A DNA stretch of 64,000 nucleotides from Plicaturopsis crispa FD-325 SS-3. Taxonomy: Eukaryota; Basidiomycota; Agaricomycetes; Amylocorticiales; Amylocorticiaceae. The stretch lies in NCBI GenBank assembly GCA_000827205.1, contig KN832568.1:255300-319299 (forward strand), read 5' to 3'. Below, in pieces: positions 1 to 11,267 of the stretch. Every line of letters starts with the position of its first letter. The stretch's first letter is position 1. The notes below the pieces were generated by a model. It was given only the letters and a program-made list of their open reading frames with translations. It searched no databases and was not told the origin of the DNA. Made by a program: the position numbers and the translations under genes.

Positions 1-564
1 TAGCACGGGTAAGCACATCATGAGGCTCAAGCCGTGGAATCAGCGCTAAATGTCTCACAGGTAACAGCCCCGACGCCTGCGCACAGCGGAGTCTGGCGTT
101 GACCCTCAAGACTGTGTACCAGCCATTTCGCATCCCCATTACGCACCATGTTCTCACCTGCCGTTCGAAGAGCACAGAAAATGCCATTATGACTCTTCTT
201 CCGTCTCGCGGGTCTCCCTCCAATTGTTTCACCCACAGTGTATCCGTATACCTACCTCCCACAATATCATGACCCTTGCATTTTACTATTAGTATACCTT
301 TCCCCTTTGCTTGCTATGCGCGCCGCGTGGAGGCAACTTGCAAGCGAAAAAGCAACGAAATGAAATACAGCACTCCACGTGAGATGCCCGTACTCGAACG
401 TGCTGCTCGGATTCCAGCCACAGGCACCTTTTCTGCTCTCCACCGGTGAAGTCACCAAAGTTCTCATCCAACGACTGCTAACGACCTCTGACACGACTAT
501 TCATGCGCTCAACTATCACATATCCTATACACTAAACAACTGCTTTGTACATTGGTCGCCGCAC
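1..564. other. 5' flank, no supported gene
   Basis: No gene is supported here. A short open frame on the minus strand begins with an ATG at about 236 and could be the first exon of a gene that leaves the window on the left, but its peptide is unlike any family I know. The region just before 565 should carry the promoter and leader of the kelch gene. The reading frame of that gene stays open upstream to an ATG at 379. Confidence 0.3.
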
Positions 565-3500
565 ATGCGGTTCATTTCGGACGTACGCCATACGCGCAGC
601 ATCGGTCTGCTCTCCCTGTTCTGGAGCTCAGCGGTCATCGCATACACCCCAGGATCCAGGTATTTGATCCATAAACTACAATGTCGCGTTGTATTTGACA
701 GGATGCGCAGATGGGGGCAGGCCGTCGCGGTTGTCAACGACGCGCTTTTCGTACACGGCGGAAAGAGCGATCCTTACAATTCCTATTCCTACACCTCTGC
801 ACCCAACATCAACGACCTCTTGTACATCGACCTATCCTCCTCCTTCGCCCTTTCGTCGACACCATGGGTTCTCGTCGGCAGCGAGACCAACACATCAACT
901 GCGCAAGGGCCCACGCTCGCCTGGCACACCCTCTCTGCCTTCAACACATCCCAGCTCCTTCTGTTTGGCGGCGATCCAGGTCCCAACGCCTCGCCCTCCG
1001 TCGTCACGCAGCCCGATTCTGCGTTCCTCTTGAATATTTTTGACCGCCTCAATCCCGTGTGGATCTCCCAGGCGCAGTCCTGGGCTAACCAGCCGATGCG
1101 CCGCGTTCACCACTCCGCATCGTCCACGGGCGGCAAAATATGGCTCGTCGGCGGCATGAAAGACGACGGGTCAGGCGAGGCACTGTCAGACCACTGGGTA
1201 TTCGATCCCAGCAGCCCCTCGTTCACGCAACTCCCCTCGACAGGCGGTCCGCCTGACTTGTACGGCCACGCCTCCGTGGTGCTCCCAGACGGCCGTCTCG
1301 TCGTCTTCGGGGGCTACTGTCAAAGCCAGGGAGCCCTTGTACCCTTCTCCTCAATATGGGCGCTCGACACGACGCAGTCGACGCTCTCCTGGACGTCCAT
1401 ATCGGTCTCTACGTCGAGTCTTCCTAGCCCACGCCGCGCTTTCGCAGCCGTCCTGCTCGGGTCTGGCAAGATCCTGATACACGGGGGATCCGATGAGGCA
1501 TTCGCGTCCACGTACAGCGACGGCTGGATCTTGGATACGACTCAGAACCCAATGACTTGGGCCTCTGTCGAAGCGCTGAGTCAGTTGGGCGCTCGACGTG
1601 ACCATTTCGCCGCCGCAGTGGGATCAAAGGTGATGTTCGGCTTTGGTAAGTCTGTTTTTTTTGCAAGCGATCCCTGAGCTAACAACAGGATGGTAGGCTA
1701 CGGTTCAGACGGTCCATCTCCGGCCTCTATTTCTATGTACGATCCTTCTAGCGGCTCCTTCGACTCTTCGTTCTCGCCATCCTCATCCGGCAGCTCGACC
1801 TCTAACACACTGCCCGGGCCAACCCAGACGTCCGGTGGATCTAGCGGTGGTGGAGCTAGCGGTACTGCCGGTTCCGGTACTGCGACATCGCGTCATGGCT
1901 CAACGGGTACTAGCCTGCCTGACACTGGCGACTCTCCATCCGGGACCAACGGCATTGTAACACCCACGTCGACCAACGGCAATGGCTCGGGGAACGACAG
2001 TGGCTCTGGCAACAAACGCACCACGGCCATAGCCTTGGGCACGGCGTTTGGTGTGTTAGGCTTGGTCGTGGGCACCGCAGCAACCTTTATATACCTTCGT
2101 AGACGAGAGCATCCACTCCTTCCTGCGCACCGGTTCCACCCTCTGGGGACCTCGCACGGTGACGGTGACGATGACGATGACAGTCCGCACGACCTCAGGG
2201 CTATTCCCACGGCGGGGTATCCGCAAGAAAAGGGCTCCGGGCGGTGGGTGCCGCGAACTATGCTTAACCACCTTGGTCTGGGCTCTGCTCCTGCTGTAGG
2301 TGCGGGCGTGGGAGCGGGCGTCGTTGGCCTCACTGCCCGCGAGCGTCGTGACATGCTTGCCGACGAAGATACGCGCGAGTTCGGCCGCACGGGGTCGTTT
2401 TACAACATCAGCAGGGAGACGAGTGGTGGCAGCACTTGGTCACTGCGGTCCCTCGGCGCGCGACTAGGCTCGCGGGTACGGTCGAGAGAGCCGAGTGGAA
2501 GCGCGCTGGCGAGCAATGCCACCACGCCATTCGGCACGCCATTTTTGGAGAAGGGTGACCCCTTCAACAGCAGCGCAATCGCTATGCATGAAGCCGCTGC
2601 CTCGTACGCTGCACAAGGCCCTGGCCGCAGGGACGCATCTTATGGGAGCATGTATGTCGATCCGTTCGCGGACGACGCCGGTGACGAACATCACGATGAT
2701 GGTAGTTCGGACGGGGGCGATATCACTGAAACTACACGGTTGCATCGACCTCCACCCACTCTGCAGACCGTATTCCCCATGGCCAATATCCCGCATACCC
2801 TAAGCCCGCTCACGGAGCAAACTTCCCGCACCACACTATTTGAGCCTGCATCCTCGCATTCATCTCACGAGCAGCCCATCAGCCCCTTCGGGACCTCGCG
2901 CGGCACGTCCTTCACATCCCACCAAGATCCGTCGCAATCCTCCCCGAGGCCGACATCCATTGCCGGCGCTGTTTCGGTTCCCACACAACCAATGCGCCGC
3001 TCCGATTCCTGGTGGTCGCGATTCGCGCGCACTTCGCTCCTCGAGCGCCGCGCCTCCAACGCCGGCCGTCCACATTCTCGTATCCTCGACTTCCGCGATC
3101 CCAATCCCCCTCCCCGACTGGTTGCGATCGAAGAAAGCATGCACTCCAAGTCACCTGAGGAATCTCCGGGCTCGGGTGGTGGTGGCAGCGGATCGAAGAA
3201 AACCCGAAACGGCTCTGGATCTGGGGCGCGGCACAAACGGTCCATGACATCGCTGCGCAGTGGACGGACGGCCGACTCAGAGGCGCTCGAGAAGATGGGC
3301 GGCAATATAGATGTGGTGCAGCGAATGGGCACAAATACATCCCATGGGTCGCATGGGACTATGCCGAGCTCGGATTCGGGGCGCAACTCGCCTGATGCGG
3401 AGGGACGGTGGATGAGCGGCAGACCTTTGTCTGTCGTCCCCGATCATTCTCGCGATACAAGTTGTGACTCGCCAGTCGAAATGGATGCCCAGCCGGAGCC

Positions 3501-3777
3501 TGTTGCACGGGTGGGAGACACGACACCGACGCGTCCGCCACCCCCAACAAGAGTCCTCTCAGGTGGCGCTGTGGCCTCTAGGATCCAGGATTTCGAACGG
3601 CGGATGTCGCAGGATGCGCCGACTAGCCCAGGGTCGCCGCTCAGCCCCTCGGCTCGTAACACGCGCAAGCGAGAAGAGCATCCTTCCAAGAACCGCGTCA
3701 CTATCCACTATGGGCTGGCCCCGCGCCCGTCACTCTTTGTAGCCAATCCGGATGGTACTCCCCCGTCTTCCTCATAG
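565..3777 (+). CDS. Kelch-repeat single-pass membrane protein
   Basis: Probable surface receptor or sensor of about 1,040 residues; the ligand is unknown. The start at 565 was chosen because it gives a signal peptide (MRFISDV.. then a hydrophobic stretch to about residue 28). The ATG at 379 is in frame but would bury that peptide. The luminal half has kelch blades with GG doublets followed by aromatic residues (FVHGGK, LLFGGD, WLVGGMK, VVFGGY, LIHGGS), predicting a beta-propeller. A Ser/Gly/Thr-rich stalk follows, then one membrane helix near residues 455-479 with a basic RRR stop-transfer. The cytosolic tail of about 550 residues is rich in Ser, Pro and Arg and looks disordered and phosphorylatable. 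Introns fit at 660-701 (42 bp, in frame, so possibly retained) and 1646-1696. The propeller and topology are clear; function is not. Confidence 0.8.
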
Positions 3778-4133
3778 CTCGTGTGTGCCATAGTTTCTGG
3801 ATTTCTTGGGATTGCGTCGACGGACTCGCATTTCGGACTGTTATTTTATGACCTTGTTTCACTTTTCGCGGATGGATTCGCAAGTTTCCTTCCTTTTGCT
3901 TACGGCTGTAACGACACAAACACGGATGTCATCTACTGATTATCCTATACTTACTGACTGTATACCTTACGATACCTGCTTTTAGGACCTTGTATATCAC
4001 TCGATGTCGCTGTTAACAAGTAAGTAGTAGCTATAGAACGACACATAGTACATACTGCTCTATGTCACGTCGAATGTTCATGCATCTTGGAGACGTTGTG
4101 CATGACAGCAGCCCGATGCACAGGGTGAACAAG
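3778..4133. other. Convergent 3' intergenic region
   Basis: This lies between the stop codons of two converging genes, the kelch protein (+) and the GH78-type enzyme (-). It should hold both 3' UTRs. I see no ORF of note. Confidence 0.5.
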
Positions 4134-6670
4134 CTACAAGTCGACAACGACTGTGTGATTGCCACCCGCCACGACAAGGTCGAGTGTAGCGTTCCCGCTT
4201 TGCACCGTTTGTCCGTCAACCGTGACTTTCTTGCCGAAAAGGGGGAGTCTGACAGCGCCTGTGGTTTCACTAGGCGTCTCGACGCGCAAAGAGAACGTGG
4301 AATCGGAGAGCTGCCAGTGCGCTCCATACCATCCCAGTGGTGTCTCGAAGCCCCCCTCGGCCGCGGATAGGCCGCTAAGGTGAGGCGCCACTGACCACGT
4401 ACGGCCCTGGGGTGAAGTCACGGTCAGTCCCGCAACGTAAAATGTAAGTGCACTTGTAGGCCCAGAGCTCCAGCCATGCGAATGTGATGTATATGCGGCG
4501 TCATAGTTGTATCCTCTCTGTGCAAGTAATCATGTCAGTCATTCGTTAGGCCCCTTGCAAGGCATATAATCCAAACAAGAAACTCACATAAGATCGATAA
4601 CTGTATGTGGCACGATCACTTATCGATGAGGATTCACAAGTACGTTTGTGAATAGATGCAGACTCACCCGAGAGAGCCGTTGGCCGTGAACCCTTCTAAT
4701 AGCGTAGATTGCACCGAAAGATTCGTGTATAGCATGTACCCCCATTCTCTGTGCAGAAGATCCATAGCGCGAGCGTCGTTTCCAGATTCAAAATGAGCCT
4801 GAAGCTAAATCAAATGGCTAAGCTACTATGAGTAAATCATGGGAAACACATAGACCTACCTCAAATCCGCTTATGAACGGCGAAATTGTATCGGGAAGCT
4901 CGGGTGCAACAGGCCCCAAGTCGTTCCAGTTTTGTTGAAGTCCACGACTTACAGAGGCGGCCTGCTCCGGGGTGGTCAGGTTGAAGATCACCGCGAGAGA
5001 GTTGGCGTCTTGCGGATGCAGTGTCGTGGTATCATTATCACGATAAAGGCCGGCACTGGGTACCCAGAATGTCTCATTAAATTTGACCTTGAGTGCTGAG
5101 GCGTTGCGTGCCCATCCTGCTGCCGTTTCTGTTTCGTTTAAGTATGTCGCGAGGCTGGCACTATTGGTGAGAACCTACATCGACGTAGGCGTGTCAATTG
5201 AGAGCTTTCGCGTCAGTTGTGCTTAGCATACCTTATAATATAGTGCGTTTCCTTCTGAATTGTGGCCGCCGCCCCCTAGACGTGCCCAGTCCCGAAGTCC
5301 TGTGACGTTAAACAAACCAGAGCTGTCGACATGACTATCAAGAAAAGCCACTGCTTTGGTGTAGTTCGACCATATGTTTTGTAGCCACGCGGTATCGCCA
5401 GAATACAGATAGTAGTTGTACTGAAAATATCAAGGGCATTAGTGTATATAATTTACGTTCAACAACGTGCTTACAGTTCCGATGAGAGTCCAGCAGTGAT
5501 ACGTGTCACTACCCGTCTGGCTTAAGGGTGGTCCGGATTCGGGGAGGGCACCAGTGACGGGATCGATGGCTGCGAACATGGTCGATAGTGCGTTGCGTGT
5601 AGGCGCGAGGTCGTTGGTGGATACAAATTGTGTGGGGACAGCGATGCCCATATCACCTGTGTCAACTTGAGGTCAAAAACTGCATATTGGCAGTCCAAGA
5701 CGGAGATATACCAGGCCAAACAGCGCTGCAGTCAACGAAAGAAGAATCAAGAACTGCAAACCCTGATTCTGTACAGGGCGGCGTCTTACCGATCCCGTTT
5801 TGCACCGTCCACGATGATAGGTCCGGCCACACCAAGCGTTGCGTTATTAGCCCAGCCTGGAGAGGCCACAACTGGGATCTGGCGTCCTGTTTCCAGTGCC
5901 ACAGTATTCGTCTGGACAGTGTATGCTCCAGCATACCAAACTATATATGCACTTCGTAAGCTAAACATGTTAGTTCGATATGTAGGAAAGCTATGCTTAC
6001 GTTTCGTCAAGAAATTCTTGTCCGGGAAATTTGGGTCAGCTGCGTAGAAGTACCCAGTATACGCCCTCAGGTCATCGACGTGTGGCATAAATGAGATGGC
6101 ACATGTTATGTTGGAGATTGTGACAGAAACGTCGGAGGTTGAGACAATGGTCAGATATCTGAACCCGCCTCTGAGCGCGTACGCTGGTTGGGTCCACTTT
6201 CCCGGCGACAATGGTGCCGGAACATTGAGAACGCCGTCGTAAGTGGTGGTGTACTCTGGGTAAGTCGAATCGTCGGAGGCGTATGGCCTCACGAAAGATG
6301 GTGACTCTGTGAAGGAAAGCGAAACCGCGGACGTGGACGAGACGGCATCAAATGTCCAGGAGATAAGTCCGCCAACCTAGAAGCATGGGCATCGATGTGA
6401 GTTCATTGAACTTGAACACGGAATCATATACCAACGTGCCTCTTTATCAAAGTCAACCGTTACCCAAGAGCCGTTGCCAGATATTGTGGCACCACCCCCA
6501 GCTACTAGGTTTGCCGCGTGTGTAACGTTGCCTTCAACGCGATAGATCGCGTGCGGAGACACGATCTTTGAGTGGGGCGCGTAATTGAACGCATCCCATG
6601 GACCACTAGGGGCGCACAGGGAACCGTGCCATAGAGCAGATACCCAGAGTGAGATATTGAGGACCTTCAT
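4134..6670 (-). CDS. Secreted GH78-type six-hairpin glycosidase (alpha-L-rhamnosidase-like)
   Basis: Likely extracellular exo-glycosidase acting on plant or fungal glycans, probably releasing L-rhamnose. The product starts with a signal peptide (MKVLNISLWVSALWHGSLCA). An N-terminal beta-sandwich region (FNYAPHSKIVSP, SFVRPYASDD) precedes the (alpha/alpha)6 barrel. When two introns are removed the barrel carries DGAKRDRAVWPGDMGIA, whose acidic residues 1, 6 and 13 have the spacing of the catalytic-site acids of GH78 rhamnosidases; the middle one is Asp where characterised enzymes mostly have Glu. Further marks are GSDTYHCW, GLRDWARLGGGGHNSEGNA and HSHGWSSGPTSAL, then a C-terminal beta domain ending HTVVVDL. 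Many short introns interrupt it, for example 6377-6431, 5726-5789 and 5657-5711. The last two flank a 14-nt exon. Family is confident; substrate is not. Confidence 0.85.
5712..5725 (-). other. 14-nt microexon in the GH78-type gene
   Basis: On the minus strand the 14 bases encode the centre of the RDR-AVWPG-D active-site motif. They are preceded by an acceptor (..gactgcag, intron 5726-5789) and followed by a donor (gtatat, intron 5657-5711). Leaving them out breaks the frame and removes conserved residues. Including them restores the family motif exactly, which is strong evidence that they are an exon. Confidence 0.75.
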
Positions 6671-6706
6671 ATTTGAGCTGGGGCATGTGTCCCACAGCGA
6701 GCTAGG

Positions 6707-6716
6707 TTATATATAA
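6707..6716 (-). promoter_or_regulatory. TATA box of the GH78-type gene
   Basis: A TTATATATAA element lies about 37-46 bp upstream of the start codon at 6670 on the minus strand. This suits a TATA-driven, probably regulated promoter with a very short leader. It is palindromic, so orientation comes only from the neighbouring gene. Confidence 0.5.
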
Positions 6717-7021
6717 GCTGCTAGACGCGACGAGTGGATGCTGGTAGCGTGCGGTGCGTAGCTGTGGTAGCTGACCGGGCCGGACGTACGTGACCATGTC
6801 TGATGAGCATCCAGGACAGAAATATTGAGAAGGAGTGCGGCGGTAAGGGTCACCAGGTTCGAGGACGCGATGGTCGGTGATGAATCTTGAAGCCTTCAAA
6901 GGTCATCCGTACAGTCTTGAAAGTTGCACCTTATCATACCTCTGCATCGATCAGTCCCAAACCTAAGAGGGCGGCAGTTGTGATTGCGTACGGCCACACA
7001 GTTGCGCAAATGTTGTAGATC
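6710..7021 (-). pseudogene. Possible relic of an MFS-type transporter
   Basis: Two blocks on the minus strand read like membrane-protein exons and fit neither neighbour. Rightmost, after a good acceptor (..ctttacag), is IYNICATVWPYAITTAALLG followed by LGLIDAE and a donor (gtatgat). Then comes a block with SSNLVTLTAALLLNISVLDA. The order (IY-N-C-x-x-VWP, then SxNLV) loosely recalls late helices of fungal MFS permeases of the F-x-F-C-M-x-x-WP type. No start, no further exons and no complete frame can be found, and the left part overlaps the GH78 promoter. It could also be chance. Assignment to MFS is tentative. Confidence 0.3.
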
Positions 7022-7157
7022 TGTAAAGTATTATCGAGCGAGTGAACTGTGGATACAAATTGTAAAATAAAGCATGTGAATTACCCTACGTCTCTAGATC
7101 ATTCAGGTCCAACGTAGTCCTCCCTGTAGTTTCCAGCCATTCCATTCCGAACGACCC

Positions 7158-9939
7158 TCACTGAGCGAGAAGGATGTTCCCCGTCGGAGAGTCAACATCG
7201 CACGATCCGAACTTCGGTGAACCTCCCGCCTCCGGGGCAAGCATCAACTGTCGAAAAGATTAGCTAAACCGTTGAATGGAAGAGTAGGCTGGGCTTACGC
7301 GGATGGTCTGTATAGTCGTGTACGTGGCCGCGAGCAGCCCGAACACCATCAACGCGATATCGGCAAGTTTCTCCCTGCGCGTGCGCGCGACGGCCTTGTA
7401 GTGAAGCATCGCGGGATAGATGTAGCAAAGAGGAACACTGTCATCACCAATCAATACATGACCCGGCGTTGACACCACTATAAACTCGTGTGCTCACCAG
7501 GCGAAGCTTCCGATGAACGAGACAAACTTGTCAAGATCCGCTGCGCCCGCCCAGCTGATGCCGGTGCAGATCATAACCATGCAGAACCGGAACAGGTTCT
7601 TGAGCCACTTAATGCGCACGTCCGCCTTTCCGCTGCGCGAGAACAAGCCGTTCTCCATGATGCGCACGGCAGGGAAGAGCTGCAGCGGCGCTGAGAGGAG
7701 GATTGCGATCGCGTAGAAGAACTGGACCGTCTGCACGAGCTTCGAGCTGGCGTCAAGGTTCACGATGACGACCGTCTGGATTGCAGAGCCGAAGGTCAAG
7801 TAGGCCAGTGCACCAGACCCGCCGAAAAGAACTACAAAGCATGAGTAAGAGGATGAAATTGTCAAGGAAGGCACTAACCCATCAGGAAGAGCATAACCCC
7901 CGTCAAGACTTTGGGGAACTTGTGGGGCTCGCGCATGGAATCCGTGATAGGGATAACCTGTCAGAATGTTTTAGCAGTTGAGAGCTCGCTTGGCAACAGG
8001 AGACGTACCAGGCCAATTCCCTCGAAAGAGAACACGGCGGTTCTACAGAAGCATCAGACGAATTGTTAAATGTGTTGCACGTATTGGGACTCACCCGATA
8101 AACAGCGGGAAATCCTTTGCATTGAACATTTGCACCTCTGCAATACCGTCTCGCGCGATAAACGCAAACTCGCTGCCGAATATGTATAGAAGGCCCGCGA
8201 GAATGAAAGCATCTGCAACGAGTGCTGTCGTGCTAAGCTTGGCAAGATTCCGCACGAGCGCCAATGGGAGGAAGATGATCAATTGCGAGAATATAAGGTA
8301 TTGCACCGGGATGACTTTGAGGCAGTTCGTTACACCCAGAATGAAGGCCTGGAGCACAAGATTAGTGAAGTTTCAGCGAATAAGACTTTAATAATGACCT
8401 GGAGGTTCTCTGCCACGAAGATTGTGTACGCCGCGACGAAACCCATTTGAGACACTACAATCGACGAGAGGATCGCATATCGCATCCAGGGTCCGTAAAG
8501 AGTTCCACCGATATCTATAATATTCGCATTAGCTATCGCACGCTCAGAATATTGACCCAAGTCCTGACCTCCAAAGCTGCCTGAGACAACAAACTTTGTC
8601 TTTACCAGGAGCAGGAAAGAGTAGAGCGATATCAAAGCGATAAAGCACAACGTAAATGACGAGAACAGAAGACCGCCATTGAAGAATCTATCATATGCTG
8701 CCTCGTCAGGACCGAAAATCCGCGGAAGGAGAAAAAAAGACTGACGCTTTGCCCAAGAATAGAACGCCAGTGCCAACAAACGATTTCAGTAACTGCAACA
8801 GCCGGTGAGCAAAGTCAATAGAATTAAACAGAGGCCACAAACCATGAGAATCGCTTGTGTAACCGTGGCGTCGCCATGTTCCGCTACGGATAATCGTCGA
8901 CGCCTGGAGCGCGATCGCGATCGCGAATGGGCCAGCAATGGTTGTCGTTCTGCATCAGCACCTGCTTGCCCAGTTTCTGCATTTGCCAAAGAAGCCGCGG
9001 CGACGCCTTCGTCTTCGTCCTCTTTGTCGTCATCCTCATCCTCCTCCAAATCCTCTCCAGCCTGTATAGATAAGTATATCGTCAGTTATCAGACCTGATG
9101 AAAGAACTCGTAACCCTTACAAAGTGGCCAAATATGAACAGGAAATCGATGAAGCTGGCTAGTATACGAGGCTCGCGAATGCCTTGCTCGTTTGCTCGCA
9201 ACAGAACATAGTTTCGTCTGAAACCTCCTGGTTCGTGGATGTGCTCAAAGGCAGGATCTTGGACTGGATGCGCTCCGGCGAATGATGCCGCCCGCGGACG
9301 CGCAGCTTGTCGACGTTGATCAGATTGCCATTTGTAAATATCATGCCTGCTGTACGTCAAGAAAAGTGCGAATAGAAGACATGCGTGAACTCACGTTACA
9401 TCTGCCCCGGGCGCATGATACGGTATTGGGAACGCCTCGGTGTCCTCCCTGCGAGCAGCAGGCGTCGACGCCGAAGAAGACTTCCGCGAAAGGCCTGAAC
9501 CTGACGCCGAGCCTGCAATTGACTTAGCGCGTCCATTCTCCCTGTTCTCTCTCTCGTCCTTCGACACCAAATGCTTCCTCACTACCTTCGCCTTTTCCTC
9601 GTCCGTCAATCCTTCCAAATCCAAAGCGTTGATGTCGGGATTGCTCCCGGGCGTTCCGGCCCCTGCAGGGCGACGTGGTGTCAGCCCCGCGATGGGTGCT
9701 GGGCGTGGCCTCGGTGAGGATTCGCCCGGAGTCGATGGTGATGTACGAATAGGGCCAGATAGTGCTGTCCTTAAAGGAATGTTAGGCGGTGGAGGAGTTC
9801 CGGCGTATTGAGAGCGCAAAGCCCGAAAGTCGGGGGGCGTGTGTACGGATTCTGTCAGACCTTCGCTGCTGTCCAACGTCGTTAACCGCGGGCTACCGAT
9901 ATTGACTGGTTTAGAGGGTGTCCCAGCAGCAGACGACAT
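7158..9939 (-). CDS. AVT3: Vacuolar amino-acid transporter, Avt3/Avt4 type
   Basis: Predicted vacuolar-membrane permease of the AAAP family exporting neutral amino acids to the cytosol. The start at 9939 (MSSAAGTPSKPV) begins a disordered N-terminal region of some 200 residues rich in Pro, Ser and Thr. An in-frame ATG at 10035 is possible but less likely. An acidic stretch (DEDDDKEDEDEG), the lysosome-sorting-like ERQPLLAHS and an Arg/Ser run precede the first helix, LLKSFVGTGVLFLGKAF, the hallmark of the family. About 11 helices follow, including VVSQMGFVAAYTIFVAENLQ, FSFEGIGLVIPI and GSGALAYLTFG. The end is built by splicing TIQTIR to LMLAPEAGGSPKFG and ILLAQ. Avt3 and Avt4 cannot be told apart here. 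Around ten introns. Confidence 0.88.
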
Positions 9940-10334
9940 GCTGGCTATAAACTGAGTCGAGAAAAGAGAGCGACGTGGGGGTAGAAATACTAAGCGCAGG
10001 GCTTTATGCAGCGGATCTTGCAGTGCGACGGACACGGCTACGCACCCACGTGGAAACCAGCCACAACCGCCAGAATACCCCTTTACGGTCGACGGCTTGT
10101 CGACGGCCGTCGTCTTCGTCGTCGAGCTCTCTTTTCTTCTGTTGATATCGATTTCGCTTTTGCCAAAACCTGTCTCGGTGAAGCTCGCTGCAGGTAGAAA
10201 TTTGCGTTTATGCTCCGGTTGAAGCGAACGACACGTCCAGTCTTGACTTCATCGTCGATGTACGTGACTCAAAAACACTGGAACGTATCACTATCAGTGA
10301 CAATCACTGATCAAAGACTTTCTAGCAGGCCGAC
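9940..10334. other. Upstream region of the transporter gene
   Basis: The stretch contains the promoter of the minus-strand transporter. It includes the Arg/Asp-codon-like GTCGTC run near 10085-10125. I see no TATA box and no supported gene. Confidence 0.3.
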
Positions 10335-10703
10335 ATGTACACCGCGCGATTTTCTTATTGCCTCGAGCGCTTGCGAGCGCGTAACTCTTCCCATGAGCTC
10401 ACGCTTAACATAATGAACTACGCGAGCAGGCAACTTGTGGACACGCTGTTCTTGGCGTATACTTCCGAAGCGAATCAGGTGCATCATGCATGCACAAGTT
10501 GCAGGTTCTCCGTACCGCAAGGCGGTTATCAGGATGCCGACCCCAATGACTACTGTCCTATCAAAAACGACGGTAAGTATGTTATCGTATGCAACTTGCT
10601 AGAGAAAGGAGGTATGCCAGACTGTTGGTGACTCTGTCCGGGACTAAGGTTTCTAGCACCCACAGGTTTTAATTTCCGCGTCGCCGCCGTGTGGGATTGG
10701 TGA
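10335..10703 (+). CDS. Possible small spliced gene, unknown function
   Basis: An open stretch from an ATG at 10335 runs to a textbook donor (gtaagtat) at 10573. The next good acceptor (..acccacag) at 10665 restores the frame. The joined C-terminus reads NDYCPIKNDGFNFRVAAVW, then DW and a stop at 10703. The product would be about 90 residues with Cys residues in ACTSC and DYC. The start is uncertain: internal introns could exist, for example from the gtaact at 10381. The minus strand is also open over 10311-10520. I recognise no family; the case rests on the splice junction alone. Confidence 0.3.
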
Positions 10704-11267
10704 TTGCCGTCTGACGTGAAGACCAGGATAAGATTTTATCTGCATGGCAAAAAGCCTCAAAAAGCTCGAAATAATCTAACGTCCGGAAGCGACTACAAAG
10801 GTGTCTTGGCAGTACAGCTGACTGAACGGCGCGGAGTAGCGTGGAATATAACTTGGGAGGAGCACTGGAGGAGCCAAAGGTGAGTGCTGCTTGTGCTCAA
10901 CTTGTGCTCATGACGATACTTCACCGAAGCAGCCATGGCAGTCAGTATATGTGCTGAGAAAAACCTTCTAATAGGACCTCAGTGATACTAGCGCCGTTCC
11001 AAGACCATGGACCAACATGACGAATCGTTACCCTTGCCCAGCTACTGGGGTGGCAGTGACGTCTCAACGTCCCCCCAACAGGTACGGGATGCTCGATGAC
11101 AGGCCCAGGTCGAATATTCGAATTCAACGGCAACGCCGAGTGCCCGCGCACCCCACCCCTCGCGAAGACAAATCCCACAATGAACATGACAATAACTCGA
11201 TGTGTAGAATCAATGATACAGTTCATTATACAGCTCATATACATACCCAGATTTTGCGTTACATGGA
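10704..11267. other. Intergenic tract, no supported gene
   Basis: Both strands hold short open stretches of about 100 codons, but none has a recognisable motif, start context or clean splice pair. The tract probably holds the 3' UTR of the minus-strand GT-B-like gene. Confidence 0.25.

Noticed and set aside
9391-10035. ATG at 10035 as the start of the Avt3-like protein
   Set aside because: It adds 32 residues of Arg/Leu-rich, non-conserved sequence. The ATG at 9939 begins the Ser/Pro-rich tail typical of such N-termini. Kept only as an alternative.
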